From NCBI GenBank assembly GCA_044222225.1, contig JBGANR010000023.1, forward strand, positions 1 to 64,000: a DNA stretch of 64,000 bases, in the 5' to 3' direction. Below, piece after piece: positions 54,960 to 63,800 of this stretch. This DNA is from JBGANR01 sp044222225 (lineage in GTDB: Bacteria > Actinomycetota > Actinomycetes > Mycobacteriales > Mycobacteriaceae). Below the pieces are notes generated by a model. The model ran no database searches. It saw only the letters and a program-made list of their open reading frames with translations, and had not been told where the DNA came from. Within the stretch, counting starts at the first letter, position 1. Each line of letters begins with the position of its first letter. Position numbers and translations under genes: made by a program.

Positions 54960-55826
54960 TCAGTTGGGATTGCCGAGCCGCGGCCGGAGCCGGAAGACGT
55001 TGCGCACGGCGAAACGCCGGGCGTCCGGATCCCAGAATCGCAGCGGGAACCAGAAGGCGAGATGCACGGCGCGCGTCGCCATGACCTCGCGGGCGACCAC
55101 CCTGGCCTCGCGCACCCAGCCGCGATTGCGGTACGTCCGCGGCGCGAGCGCCGAGTATCGCCAGTACGAGACCGGCGACGTCAGCAGCCGTCGGCCGGAC
55201 ATCTGCGCCGACATCCCGGGGATGATGCCGATCGGTGCGCCGAGCTCGGCCAGCACCAGTCCCAGATCGAGATCCTCGGCGATGTCGCGGCGGCGTGAGA
55301 CGCGCGCCGAGGCATGCTTCCATACGGAGGCCTTGACGACGCAGTTCGACCCCTGCGGGAACCGCTCCCCCGAGCACTCGCCGCGCTCCATCGACTCCGC
55401 CAACTCCGCGGAGCGCCGACTCTGCGCCTCGGCGAAACGTCGCTGCCAGGGCAGGTCGTACATCGTCATCATCCCGTAGCCCGCGGCCGCCGACGGCACC
55501 TTCTCGAAGTAGTCGAGGATCGCGTCGGCCCAGCCGTCGTCGACGAGGGTGTCCGCGTCCACGCGGGCGACGAGATCGCCCGAAGCGGCGGCGAATCCCG
55601 CGTCCCGGGCGAGGATCACCCCCGGCCGGGGCTCGGTCACGATCCGCAGCCGATCGTCGTCGAACGCCCCGGCCACGCGCGCCGTCCTGTCGGTGCTGCC
55701 GTTGTCCACCACGATGATCTCGGCGACGCTCGCCTGGCGCAGTATCCGAGTGAGGCATTCCCCGATGACGGCTTCTTCGTTGAATGCGGGAACAAATACC
55801 GACAGTCTGAGCGGGCTATTCACCAC
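54960..55826 (-). CDS. family 2 glycosyltransferase (GT2-a)
   Basis: 288 residues, GT-A fold. Nucleotide-sugar site LSVFVPAFNEEAVIGECL and VVDNGSTDRTA; metal-binding DAD in ARVDADTLVDDGW; an acceptor-site segment VSGRR-like MSGRRLLTSPVSYWRYS. A hydrophobic tail segment (HLAFWFPLRFWDPDARRF) is shared with its neighbours. The GTG at 55826 overlaps GT2-b by 11 bp, so the two are co-transcribed. Sugar and acceptor are unknown. Confidence 0.9.
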   Translation of the reverse strand: MVNSPLRLSVFVPAFNEEAVIGECLTRILRQASVAEIIVVDNGSTDRTARVAGAFDDDRLRIVTEPRPGVILARDAGFAAASGDLVARVDADTLVDDGWADAILDYFEKVPSAAAGYGMMTMYDLPWQRRFAEAQSRRSAELAESMERGECSGERFPQGSNCVVKASVWKHASARVSRRRDIAEDLDLGLVLAELGAPIGIIPGMSAQMSGRRLLTSPVSYWRYSALAPRTYRNRGWVREARVVAREVMATRAVHLAFWFPLRFWDPDARRFAVRNVFRLRPRLGNPN

Positions 55827-56724
55827 GCCGACCTCCGGCCGTCACCGGCGAGACCCGGTCCGAGGTGTTGAACATCGCCCGCGGTGACCAGCGGCCTTTC
55901 ACCGGGTCCCAACCGCCGTATACGGGCCAGAGGAAGAAGGTCACGATGAGTCGGATCACCGGCATCATCCGCCGATACCGGCGCGCCTCCTCGGTGACTC
56001 CCATGAATTCGTACGTCCGGCCGAGGGCATGGTAATAGTCCATCGCCTTCCACGGCGGTTGCCCGAATCGCCTCGGCGAGATGTCGGTCAGCATGTCGTT
56101 GACATGCATGACCGGGAATCCGTGGCGATTGAGCAGGATCGCCGCTTCGAAATCCTCATGGATATCCGTACGCCCGCTGACCTCGTCGCGTATCGCCTCC
56201 CAGGCCACGCGCCGGATGATCGAGTTCGGCCCGCTCAGCATGTCGAGGTTCTTGGGCTCGGGGTAGCGCCGGCGGGTCCGCCGTTCGGCGCGCTTCTGAA
56301 ACGGCGCGTCGTACAACATGTTCAGTCCGGACACGGCGCCCCAGTCCGGATGACCCTCGAGGTAGGCGACGGCGACACTCGACCATTCCGGCCGCAGGCG
56401 GGTATCGGCGTCGATCCGGCCGATCAGGTCGGTGGTGACCGCATCGAACCCGGTGGTACGCGCGAACAAGACGCCCTGCCGAGGTTCCGTGACGACCGTG
56501 ATGTTCGCATGCCGGCTCGCGTACTCCCGGGCGATGTCGAGCGTTCGATCGGTGCTGTTGTTGTCGACGACGACGATCCGGTCGATGGGCCGGCGCTGAG
56601 CGAGCGCGTGATCGAGACAGGCCGCGATCGTGTCCTCCTCGTCGAAGGCGGGCACCACGACCGTCAGCGACAGCGGCGCCGGGCCGTGCCGGCCGACCTC
56701 GGCGGGTTGCGGCGATTGATCCAT
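55816..56724 (-). CDS. family 2 glycosyltransferase (GT2-b)
   Basis: 302 residues with LTVVVPAFDEEDTIAACLDH, VVDNNSTDRTLDIA and IGRIDADTRL. It is a more distant member of the local GT2 group: it has LSGPNSIIRRVAWEAI where others have LSGANSVLRASAW, and a catalytic-base candidate in GRTDIHEDFE. Its tail FFLWPVYGGWDPVKGRW is probably membrane-associated. It is first of the two-gene unit with GT2-a. Confidence 0.9.
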   Translation of the reverse strand: MDQSPQPAEVGRHGPAPLSLTVVVPAFDEEDTIAACLDHALAQRRPIDRIVVVDNNSTDRTLDIAREYASRHANITVVTEPRQGVLFARTTGFDAVTTDLIGRIDADTRLRPEWSSVAVAYLEGHPDWGAVSGLNMLYDAPFQKRAERRTRRRYPEPKNLDMLSGPNSIIRRVAWEAIRDEVSGRTDIHEDFEAAILLNRHGFPVMHVNDMLTDISPRRFGQPPWKAMDYYHALGRTYEFMGVTEEARRYRRMMPVIRLIVTFFLWPVYGGWDPVKGRWSPRAMFNTSDRVSPVTAGGRRGE

Positions 56725-56846
56725 GACGTTCTCCTGACGTGGCGCGATCGGCGAGGGCCCGGGACGCGAGCCGCCGCCATCATCCCACTTGCCCGCATAG
56801 CCGAGGCGTCACCGGCGCAGAATCGACGCCGCAATCGGCATCGCCG

Positions 56847-57455
56847 TCAGGGCCGATTCGTGGCGGCGCGCCGCTTGGCCGCGCGCCGGAACACCGTGCG
56901 GGCGATCAGCGACGACGGTGGATCCGGAGCCGTCTCCGCCATGGCGGGCACCAGCACGACGGTGCAGCTCGCTCCCCCGTCACCCAACGCACCGCGAACG
57001 GTCGGCCAGGACGACGCCCGGACGGCGACGTTCGCGCCGCGCACCCCCCGGCCCTGCGGAGCGCCGCCGACATCGGCCTCGGGATGCTCGACGAAGGCCC
57101 CGACGACCGCGTCGGCCCAGCCGGGCGGCAGACGCACGTCGGCGCCGACGCCGGCGATGATGTCGCCGCGCGCGGCGTCGAAGCCGATGCGACATGCGAG
57201 CCCTCGCCCATGCCGCGCCTCCCGCAACAACAGGACGCGGGGTTCGCGGACGGCCGTCGCGGCGACGCGCTGCGCGACGGCGTCGGCATCACCGGCGACG
57301 ACCACGACCACCTCGAGCACCGCCGAGCCCTGTGCCAAGGCCCCGGCGACGGCATCCACGATGTCCGGCTCTTCACCGCCCACAGGGATGACTATCGAGA
57401 TCGACAAACGCGGAACATCACGCGTCCTCACAGACCTCCCCGTTTTCTCCGACAT
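56847..57455 (-). CDS. shortened, probably inactive GT2-like protein (GT2-c)
   Basis: 202 residues, about 100 shorter than its paralogues. The N-terminal fold is recognisable (LSISIVIPVGGEEPDIVDAV, GFDAARGDIIAGVGADVRL), but the metal-binding DADT is GADV and VVDNNSTD is VVVAGDAD. About 40 residues between GGAP and the RGANVAVRASSW segment are deleted, and the acceptor part is short. It may be a decaying gene or a regulatory subunit of the active enzymes. Confidence 0.7.
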   Translation of the reverse strand: MSEKTGRSVRTRDVPRLSISIVIPVGGEEPDIVDAVAGALAQGSAVLEVVVVVAGDADAVAQRVAATAVREPRVLLLREARHGRGLACRIGFDAARGDIIAGVGADVRLPPGWADAVVGAFVEHPEADVGGAPQGRGVRGANVAVRASSWPTVRGALGDGGASCTVVLVPAMAETAPDPPSSLIARTVFRRAAKRRAATNRP

Positions 57456-57659
57456 ACTTCAAACCTCTACACAGGGCGTATCTTCCACCCATCGGAGAGT
57501 AGGGGGCAGGAGAATGCGGCGGCCAATCCCGGAGGGCCGAGGCGATAAGGCTGCCTTTAAGGGCCGAATCTCTGCTTATGGTCGACGACCGGTCCGCCTT
57601 GATTCGGTGAACGGGCATCAAGTGGCGGGACCGACATTTCTGCACTATCGTTCCCGGAC

Positions 57660-58547
57660 ATGCCGGAGAACCCCGCCATCTCGCCGTCGCTTTCCGTGGT
57701 GATCCCGGCCCACAATGAAGAAGCCGTGATCGGCGCCGCCTTACAGCGCGTTCTCGAACAGGGCGACCTCGTCCGCGAGGTGATCGTCGTCGACAACAAC
57801 TGCACCGACGACACGGCCGACGTCGTCCGCCGGATCGCCGCGGACGACGACCGCGTCCACATCGTGGAAGAGCGGCAGCCGGGGGTCGCCCACGCCCGCT
57901 ACGCGGGCTTCGACGCCGCGGCCGGCGATCTCATCGCGACGATCGACGCGGACACCGTGGTCGGCGAAGGCTGGGCGGAGGCGATCACGACGCTGTTCGC
58001 CGAGCGCACGGACATCGACGCGGGCGGCGCTCCGATGCTCATGCACGACCTGCCCCTGCAGGGGATGTACGCCGCCGGCCAGCGCCGCTACCTGCGCAAC
58101 GCGCGACGCGTCCTCGCCGAGGGCGGGATCCCGCGGCTGCCGGGGCTCAGCGGCGCCAACTCGGTGCTCCGCGCGTCGGCGTGGACGGCGGTGCGCGACC
58201 GCGTGTCCACCGACCGCGCCTATCACGAGGACATGGATCGCAGCCTGGCACTGCTCGACGCCGGCTGCACGATCGCCGTCGTCCCGGGCATGGACGCGAC
58301 CGTCTCGGGCCGGCGCGCACTCTCGTCGGTGCCGAGCTTCTGGCGCTACTCCAAGGCGATGCCGCGCACCTATCGGCGGCACGGCCGCAGGGTGGCCGCG
58401 GTGGTCGTCGACGCGTCCATCGCGATCCACATCGTGTGGCACACGGTGTTTCTGCCGGTCAATCGCGCCTGGGATCCGGAACGCAGACGATTCTCGGTCC
58501 GGCGGCTCGTGACGCGGACCGAGCGACGGGCCGAGCCGGTCGGCTGA
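57660..58547 (+). CDS. family 2 glycosyltransferase (GT2-d)
   Basis: 295 residues. LSVVIPAHNEEAVIGAALQ, VVDNNCTDDTADVV, IATIDADTVVGEGW (metal site), PMLMHDLPLQGMY, LSGANSVLRASAW and the tail HTVFLPVNRAWDPERRRFS are all shared with GT2-e. It is the only gene of the group on the plus strand. The last codons (AEPVG, stop) form one arm of a palindrome with the 3' end of GT2-e. Confidence 0.9.
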   Translation: MPENPAISPSLSVVIPAHNEEAVIGAALQRVLEQGDLVREVIVVDNNCTDDTADVVRRIAADDDRVHIVEERQPGVAHARYAGFDAAAGDLIATIDADTVVGEGWAEAITTLFAERTDIDAGGAPMLMHDLPLQGMYAAGQRRYLRNARRVLAEGGIPRLPGLSGANSVLRASAWTAVRDRVSTDRAYHEDMDRSLALLDAGCTIAVVPGMDATVSGRRALSSVPSFWRYSKAMPRTYRRHGRRVAAVVVDASIAIHIVWHTVFLPVNRAWDPERRRFSVRRLVTRTERRAEPVG

Positions 58548-58580
58548 CGCCGGTCACCCGCCGTCAGCCGACCGGCTCGG
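58530..58580. terminator. bidirectional hairpin formed by two coding 3' ends
   Basis: GCCGAGCCGGTCGGCTGACG (plus, end of GT2-d) and its exact inverse complement at the end of GT2-e face each other with a 12-nt loop. Both encode the same C-terminus AEPVG. The hairpin can terminate both convergent transcripts. Confidence 0.7.
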
Positions 58581-59481
58581 CGCGGCTCGGCGCCCGGCGG
58601 TGAAGCCGACGCGGCGAGAACCGGCGCGCGTCGGGGTCCCAGGCGCGGTTGACCGGCAGCAACACCGTGTGTGACACGAGTTGCAGGGCCACGCCGACTT
58701 CGCAGGCCGCGGCGGCCACGGTCCGTCCGTGCAGCCGGTAGGTGCGCGGCATCGCCCGGGAGTACCGGCGGAAGGACGCGATGCTCGACAGCCGCCGCCG
58801 GCCCGAGACGGTCGCGGCCATGCCCGGCACGATGGCGATCGTGCAGCCCGCACGCCGCAGATGCAGCGTGCGGTCCATGTCCTCGAAGTAGCGCCGGTCG
58901 TAGCTGACCTTCTCCCGGACAAGCTTCCACGCCGACGCCCGAAGCACCGAATTGGCGCCGCTCAGACCGGGTGAGGTCTGTACCTCGCCGCGCGTCAGCG
59001 CCGCCTCCGCACGGCGGACGAGCGCCCGCTGCAGCGGCGCGTACAACCACTGCAGTGGCAGGTCGTGCATGAGCATCGGAGCGCCGCCCGCGTCGACCTC
59101 GGGATGCGCGGCGAAGACGCGCACGATCGCGTCGGCCCAACCCGGCTCCAGCCTGGTGTCGGCGTCGACGCTGGCGATGAGATCGCCGCGGGCAGCGTCG
59201 AAACCCGCATAGCGCGCGTACGCGACTCCCGGCGTCGACTCCGGCAGCAGCACGACGCGCGGGTCGTCGACGGCGATGCCGGCGACGATCTCGGCCGTCC
59301 GATCCGTGCTGTTGTTGTCGACGACGATCACCTCGAGGACCGCGTCGCCCTGCGCGAGGACGCGGCCGATGACGTCGGCGATCTCGGCCTCCTCGTCGTG
59401 CGCCGGAATCGTCACCGAGATCGTCAGCGGCGGTCCCTCGTATCGGTCCGCAGGCGCGACGTCACCCGAAATATCAGTCAC
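58564..59481 (-). CDS. family 2 glycosyltransferase (GT2-e)
   Basis: 305 residues from a GTG at 59481. It is closest to GT2-d: LTISVTIPAHDEEAEIADVI, VVDNNSTDRTAEIV, IASVDADTRLEPGW, PMLMHDLPLQWLY, LSGANSVLRASAW, and a tail HTVLLPVNRAWDPDARRFS. It lies 84 bp after the acyltransferase gene in the same direction, so it may belong to the NRPS operon. Confidence 0.9.
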   Translation of the reverse strand: MTDISGDVAPADRYEGPPLTISVTIPAHDEEAEIADVIGRVLAQGDAVLEVIVVDNNSTDRTAEIVAGIAVDDPRVVLLPESTPGVAYARYAGFDAARGDLIASVDADTRLEPGWADAIVRVFAAHPEVDAGGAPMLMHDLPLQWLYAPLQRALVRRAEAALTRGEVQTSPGLSGANSVLRASAWKLVREKVSYDRRYFEDMDRTLHLRRAGCTIAIVPGMAATVSGRRRLSSIASFRRYSRAMPRTYRLHGRTVAAAACEVGVALQLVSHTVLLPVNRAWDPDARRFSPRRLHRRAPSRAEPVG

Positions 59482-59565
59482 AGGCTCCCCAACCCTCGTC
59501 TATTACGGTTGACAGCTCAGCACAGACGTCCGTGCCGTCGGCGACGCTACCGCAATAAGACCGGT

Positions 59566-60828
59566 TTATCTCCGGGAGAGTCCGGTGATCTCCGCCTCGA
59601 GACGACCGACCAGATCGTCCAACGGGAATCCCCCGCGACCGGAGACCGCGACGATGACGACGCCCGCCAGCCCGGCCGCGTGCACGCCGACGTTCTCGCG
59701 ATATTCCAGCGTCGGGATCCCGGCGACCGCGACGGCCCGCATCCCCGCGCATTCCAGACGCGATCCGCGGCTGTAGGAGCCGACCCGGAGGTTCCGCGTG
59801 AGACGGGCGGGCGGCGGTGCACTCCGGCGCAGCGGGGGCACGCCCGAGACGGCGAGACGCGTCAGGTCGCGGCCGAGGGATCCGCGCGCGTGCCGGACGT
59901 TGATCTCCAGCTCCGCCGCATGCGCGCGAGCGCGCTCGCCGGCGTCGTCGAGCTCCGATCGCAGCGAGATCGCGGGCACCCGCAACGAGTTGGCGGCGCG
60001 CGGGTCGTAGCGCGGGATCGCGACGGGCACCCCGGCCACCCAGCCGCGCGGATCCCAGCCCTCGTCGTCGGCGACGGCCCGCATGGCCCCGGAGACCGCC
60101 AACAGCAGTCTGCTGGTGACGCGGCTCCCGAACGCCGCCCGCGGAACCGCGAACGTGACGATGTCGGGCACGTCGGAGCAGTCCTCGTTGAACGGCGTCG
60201 CCACCGGCTCCGGCATCCGGGGTTCGCGACGCGTCCGCCACCTCAGTTCGGCAGACCACACCGCCGACCGCGGCATCGCGAACACTCCGCTCAGCTTGTC
60301 GGTGAGGCCGACGTGCCGCGTCGGATCGCCGTGCCCGGCCACCGCCGCACCGCCGCTCTCACCGCCGAGGAGCGTCCGCTGCAGGGCGACGGCGCCGAGC
60401 CCGTCCGCCGCCGCGTGCGAGATCTGGAGCACGACGACCGTTGCCGTTCCCGCCGCGCCGGGCACACCGGCGACCCCGGACGCGATCCAGGCGCGCCAGG
60501 TGCCGGTGGCGGTGTCGAACGGCGCATCGCCGATCCGCGACGCCTCGGCGAGGCACTCCGCCCAGGTCCGGGCCGCCGATGTCGTGATCTTCGCCGCGGG
60601 ATCCTCCGGGTCCTCGACCCAGTGCGGATAGGCCAGCGGGCCGACGTCGAGCACCCGCTCCCGCAGCGCCGGCGCGGTGGCCGCGTTCTTCGCGAGAACC
60701 GCGGCCACCGCGTCCGGCCCGGGTGGCCGCGCCCCCTCCTCGAACGCCCAGACGGCGACGATGGTCTTCATCCGTCCCGCCCGCAGCGCCTCGTGGTACC
60801 AGGCGTCGATCGAGGCCAGCCGTGCCAT
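59566..60828 (-). CDS. WS/DGAT-like (condensation-fold) acyltransferase
   Basis: 420 residues. The catalytic segment reads QISHAAADGLGAVALQ: the second His and the Asp-Gly of HHxxxDG are kept and the first His is Ser. Long WES/PapA-like N- and C-terminal parts follow (MARLASIDAWYHEAL; LRVGSYSRGSRLE). Such enzymes esterify alcohols or sugars with acyl-CoA. The ATG at 60828 is preferred because AAGGGG lies 7 bp upstream; ATG at 60834 is too close. It lies 66 bp after the NRPS gene, so it may acylate the NRPS-derived product. Confidence 0.75.
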   Translation of the reverse strand: MARLASIDAWYHEALRAGRMKTIVAVWAFEEGARPPGPDAVAAVLAKNAATAPALRERVLDVGPLAYPHWVEDPEDPAAKITTSAARTWAECLAEASRIGDAPFDTATGTWRAWIASGVAGVPGAAGTATVVVLQISHAAADGLGAVALQRTLLGGESGGAAVAGHGDPTRHVGLTDKLSGVFAMPRSAVWSAELRWRTRREPRMPEPVATPFNEDCSDVPDIVTFAVPRAAFGSRVTSRLLLAVSGAMRAVADDEGWDPRGWVAGVPVAIPRYDPRAANSLRVPAISLRSELDDAGERARAHAAELEINVRHARGSLGRDLTRLAVSGVPPLRRSAPPPARLTRNLRVGSYSRGSRLECAGMRAVAVAGIPTLEYRENVGVHAAGLAGVVIVAVSGRGGFPLDDLVGRLEAEITGLSRR

Positions 60829-60893
60829 CGCCATTCCCCTTGTCCGGCGCCGGCCGTGCGGCGGAGCCCTACCCGGATCGAACCGCCCGGCTC

Positions 60894-63800
60894 CTACACA
60901 CCACCCGTGAGGAAGCGCAGCGCGAGGATCCAGTGTTCGACGAGTTCACGGATGTCGTCGGCGTCGACGACGTCTGGAACGTACCCGATGAACGCCCGCA
61001 CCACCGGACCCTCCGGAGACGACGCCCCGGCGGACTGGATGTCGATCTCGGCCTGTGCCGGCATCCGGTTGACCCGCGGCAGATCGTCGCGGGACGCCAC
61101 CGGTCCGCCGGCCGACGCACGGCCATCGTCGTCGGAGGCGACGAAGTCCGGCAGCCACGGCATGTCGGCCGACACGTCGAGGGACGCCTCGGCCGAGACG
61201 GAGCCGATGTAGTTGAACACCACCTGGGGCTCGGCGTATTCGCGCAGCACCGCACCGGCCTCGAGATCGAGGTGACGCAGCATGCCGTAGCCGATGCCGC
61301 CGTCCGGGTGACCCGCCCGCGCGTCGTGGGCGATCCGGATGACCCGCTCGGCCACGCGTGGATCCGCGAGCCGCACCAGATCGACCCCGGACAGATCGAC
61401 CCGCGTGGGGAACATCGTGGTGAACCAGCCGACCGTCCGCGAGAGATCGGCGCCCTCGAGCACCCGCTCCTCGCGACCGTGCCCCTCCAGGGTGAGCAGC
61501 GCCGCCGAATGGTCGACGCCGCGGTCGGCGCGCCATCCGGCCAATGCGACCGCCAGACCCGCGGTGAGCACGTCGCCGGCGGTGAACTCGCCCCGCGCGG
61601 CATATGTGACGGCAGCGGTGACGTCGGCCGAGATCGTCGCCTCGATCCGGGCGATCGTGTCCGCCCGATCCCGGACCGGATCGAGTCGGCGCCGACCCAA
61701 CACCGGGTCGGCGCCGTCGAGGACTCGACGCCAGTGATCCAGCTCGCCACGACGCGCCGGCGCCTGCGCCACCAGATGACGCGCCCACGCCCCCCACGGC
61801 GTGCCCACCGGATCGAGCACCGGCACCTCACCGCTCGCGACGGCGGCACCCGCCACCACCAGATCGGCGATCAGGATGCGCCACGAGACCGAATCCACCA
61901 CCAGGTGATGCGGCACCAACAGCAACCGGCCGGCCACGTCGGAACCCGCGTCGAGCCACACCAGACGCAGCATCTGCCCCGCGGCCGGATCGAGCCGCGC
62001 GGCGGCGGCCGTCAGAGCCGCCCCGATCGCCGCTGTGTGGCCCGGCTCGCCGGGCCGCTCGCCAGCCACGACGTGCCGATGCTCCAGCAGCCCGTCGACG
62101 TCCACCGCGGCGCGCGGCAGCAACGCCCGCGCGTCGGAGTCGAACGTCGCGCGCAGGATCGGATGCCGGTCCACGACCGCCGACACCGTCGCCACGATCT
62201 GCTCCCGGGTGATCCCCAGCGGCAGGACGACCGTGACCGGCATGACGAACCCGGACCAGTCGCCGCCCCGCTCGACCATCTTCGCGGCCACCGGCGACAA
62301 CGGCGCCGGCTCGAGGTCCACCACGTCGGCGGACCCGCCGTCGGCGGCCCTCACCCGCGCGGCGAGCGCACGGACCGTCGGCGCCTCCAGCACGTCACGT
62401 GCGGTGAATCCCAGCCCCTCGCGCCGGGCCCGGGACACGAGGCGCATCGCCATGATGCTGTCGCCGCCGATCTCGAAGAACGACTCCTCGGCACCGACGC
62501 GCGTCACACCGACCACCTCGGCCACGATCCGCGCGAGGGCCTCCTCGGCCGGCGTCGCCGGGGCGCTGTAGACGCGCTCGGCCGCCATCGGCTCGGGCAG
62601 CGCACGGCGATCGATCTTCCCGGACCGCCCGCGCGGGAAGGCGTCGAGCACCGTGATCGTCTCGGGAACCATGTAGCCCGGCAGCACCGCCGCCGTCGCC
62701 GCTCGCAGCGCGTCGGCGGACACCGTCTCGACGCCCGTCACATAGGCGTCGATCCGCGTGCCGTGCACGACGGCCGCGGCCGCCGTCACCGCGGGATGCC
62801 GCTCGAGCACGGCCTCGATCTCGCCGAGCTCGATCCGCAGGCCGCGCACCTTCACTTGGAAGTCGGCGCGTCCGATGTACTCGAACGTGCCGTCCGCGCC
62901 CGCCCGGACGAGGTCGCCCGTCCGGTACATGCGCGCACCCGGCGCAGGAGACGAGGCCTGCGTGCTCGACCCGTCGGCCGTGAACGGGCAGGCCACGAAC
63001 CGCTCCGCGGTCAGATCGGGCCGGCCGACGTAGCCGCGGGCCAGCTGCGCGCCGAGGACGTACAGCTCGCCCACGGCACCGACCGGCACCGGACGCAGCC
63101 GTGCGTCGAGCACGATCGCGCCGGTCCCGGCGACCGGACCGCCCAGCGACACCGCGTCACCGGACCGCAGGATCGCGGCCGTCGAGTTGATCGTCGCCTC
63201 GGTCGGCCCGTACAGGTTGACCACCGACGCGTCCGGGGACAACCGCCCCAGCCGCTCCACGAGCGGCGCGCCCAGCGCCTCGCCGCCGGCGAACCACCAC
63301 CGCACAGACGCCACCTGGGTCGGCGACGCCTCCTCGGCGAGCAGACCGAGCACGGACGGCACGAACTGCGCCGCCGTCACCTGTTCACGCTCGATGAGAT
63401 CGGCCAGGTAGCCGACGTCCCGGTGCCCGTCCGGAGCGGCGATCACCGTGCGCGCCCCGCACACCGCGCCCGTGACGAGTTCCCACACCGACGCGTCGAA
63501 CGTCGCGGGCGTCTTGTAGACGATGCTGTCAGCCGGCCCGAAGCCGAACTCGTCGACCAGCCAGCGCAGCTGGGACACCAACGCGCCCTGCGGCACACCG
63601 ACGCCCTTCGGCCGCCCCGTCGAACCGGACGTGTACAGCACGTAGGCCAACGAGTCCGGACGCGCCACCCCGCGCAGCTCGGTCGGCTGCAGCGGCGTGC
63701 CGACCGTCCCGGCGAACACGCCCGTACCGGAGCCGGAGCTTGCGGAATCGATCCATGAGCCGGGCTCGATGCATTCGACGTCCGTGAACGGCGTCAACCG

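Noticed and set aside
58530..58580. REP-type mobile repeat
   Set aside because: The palindrome is fully explained by the inverse, identical coding ends of two paralogous genes.
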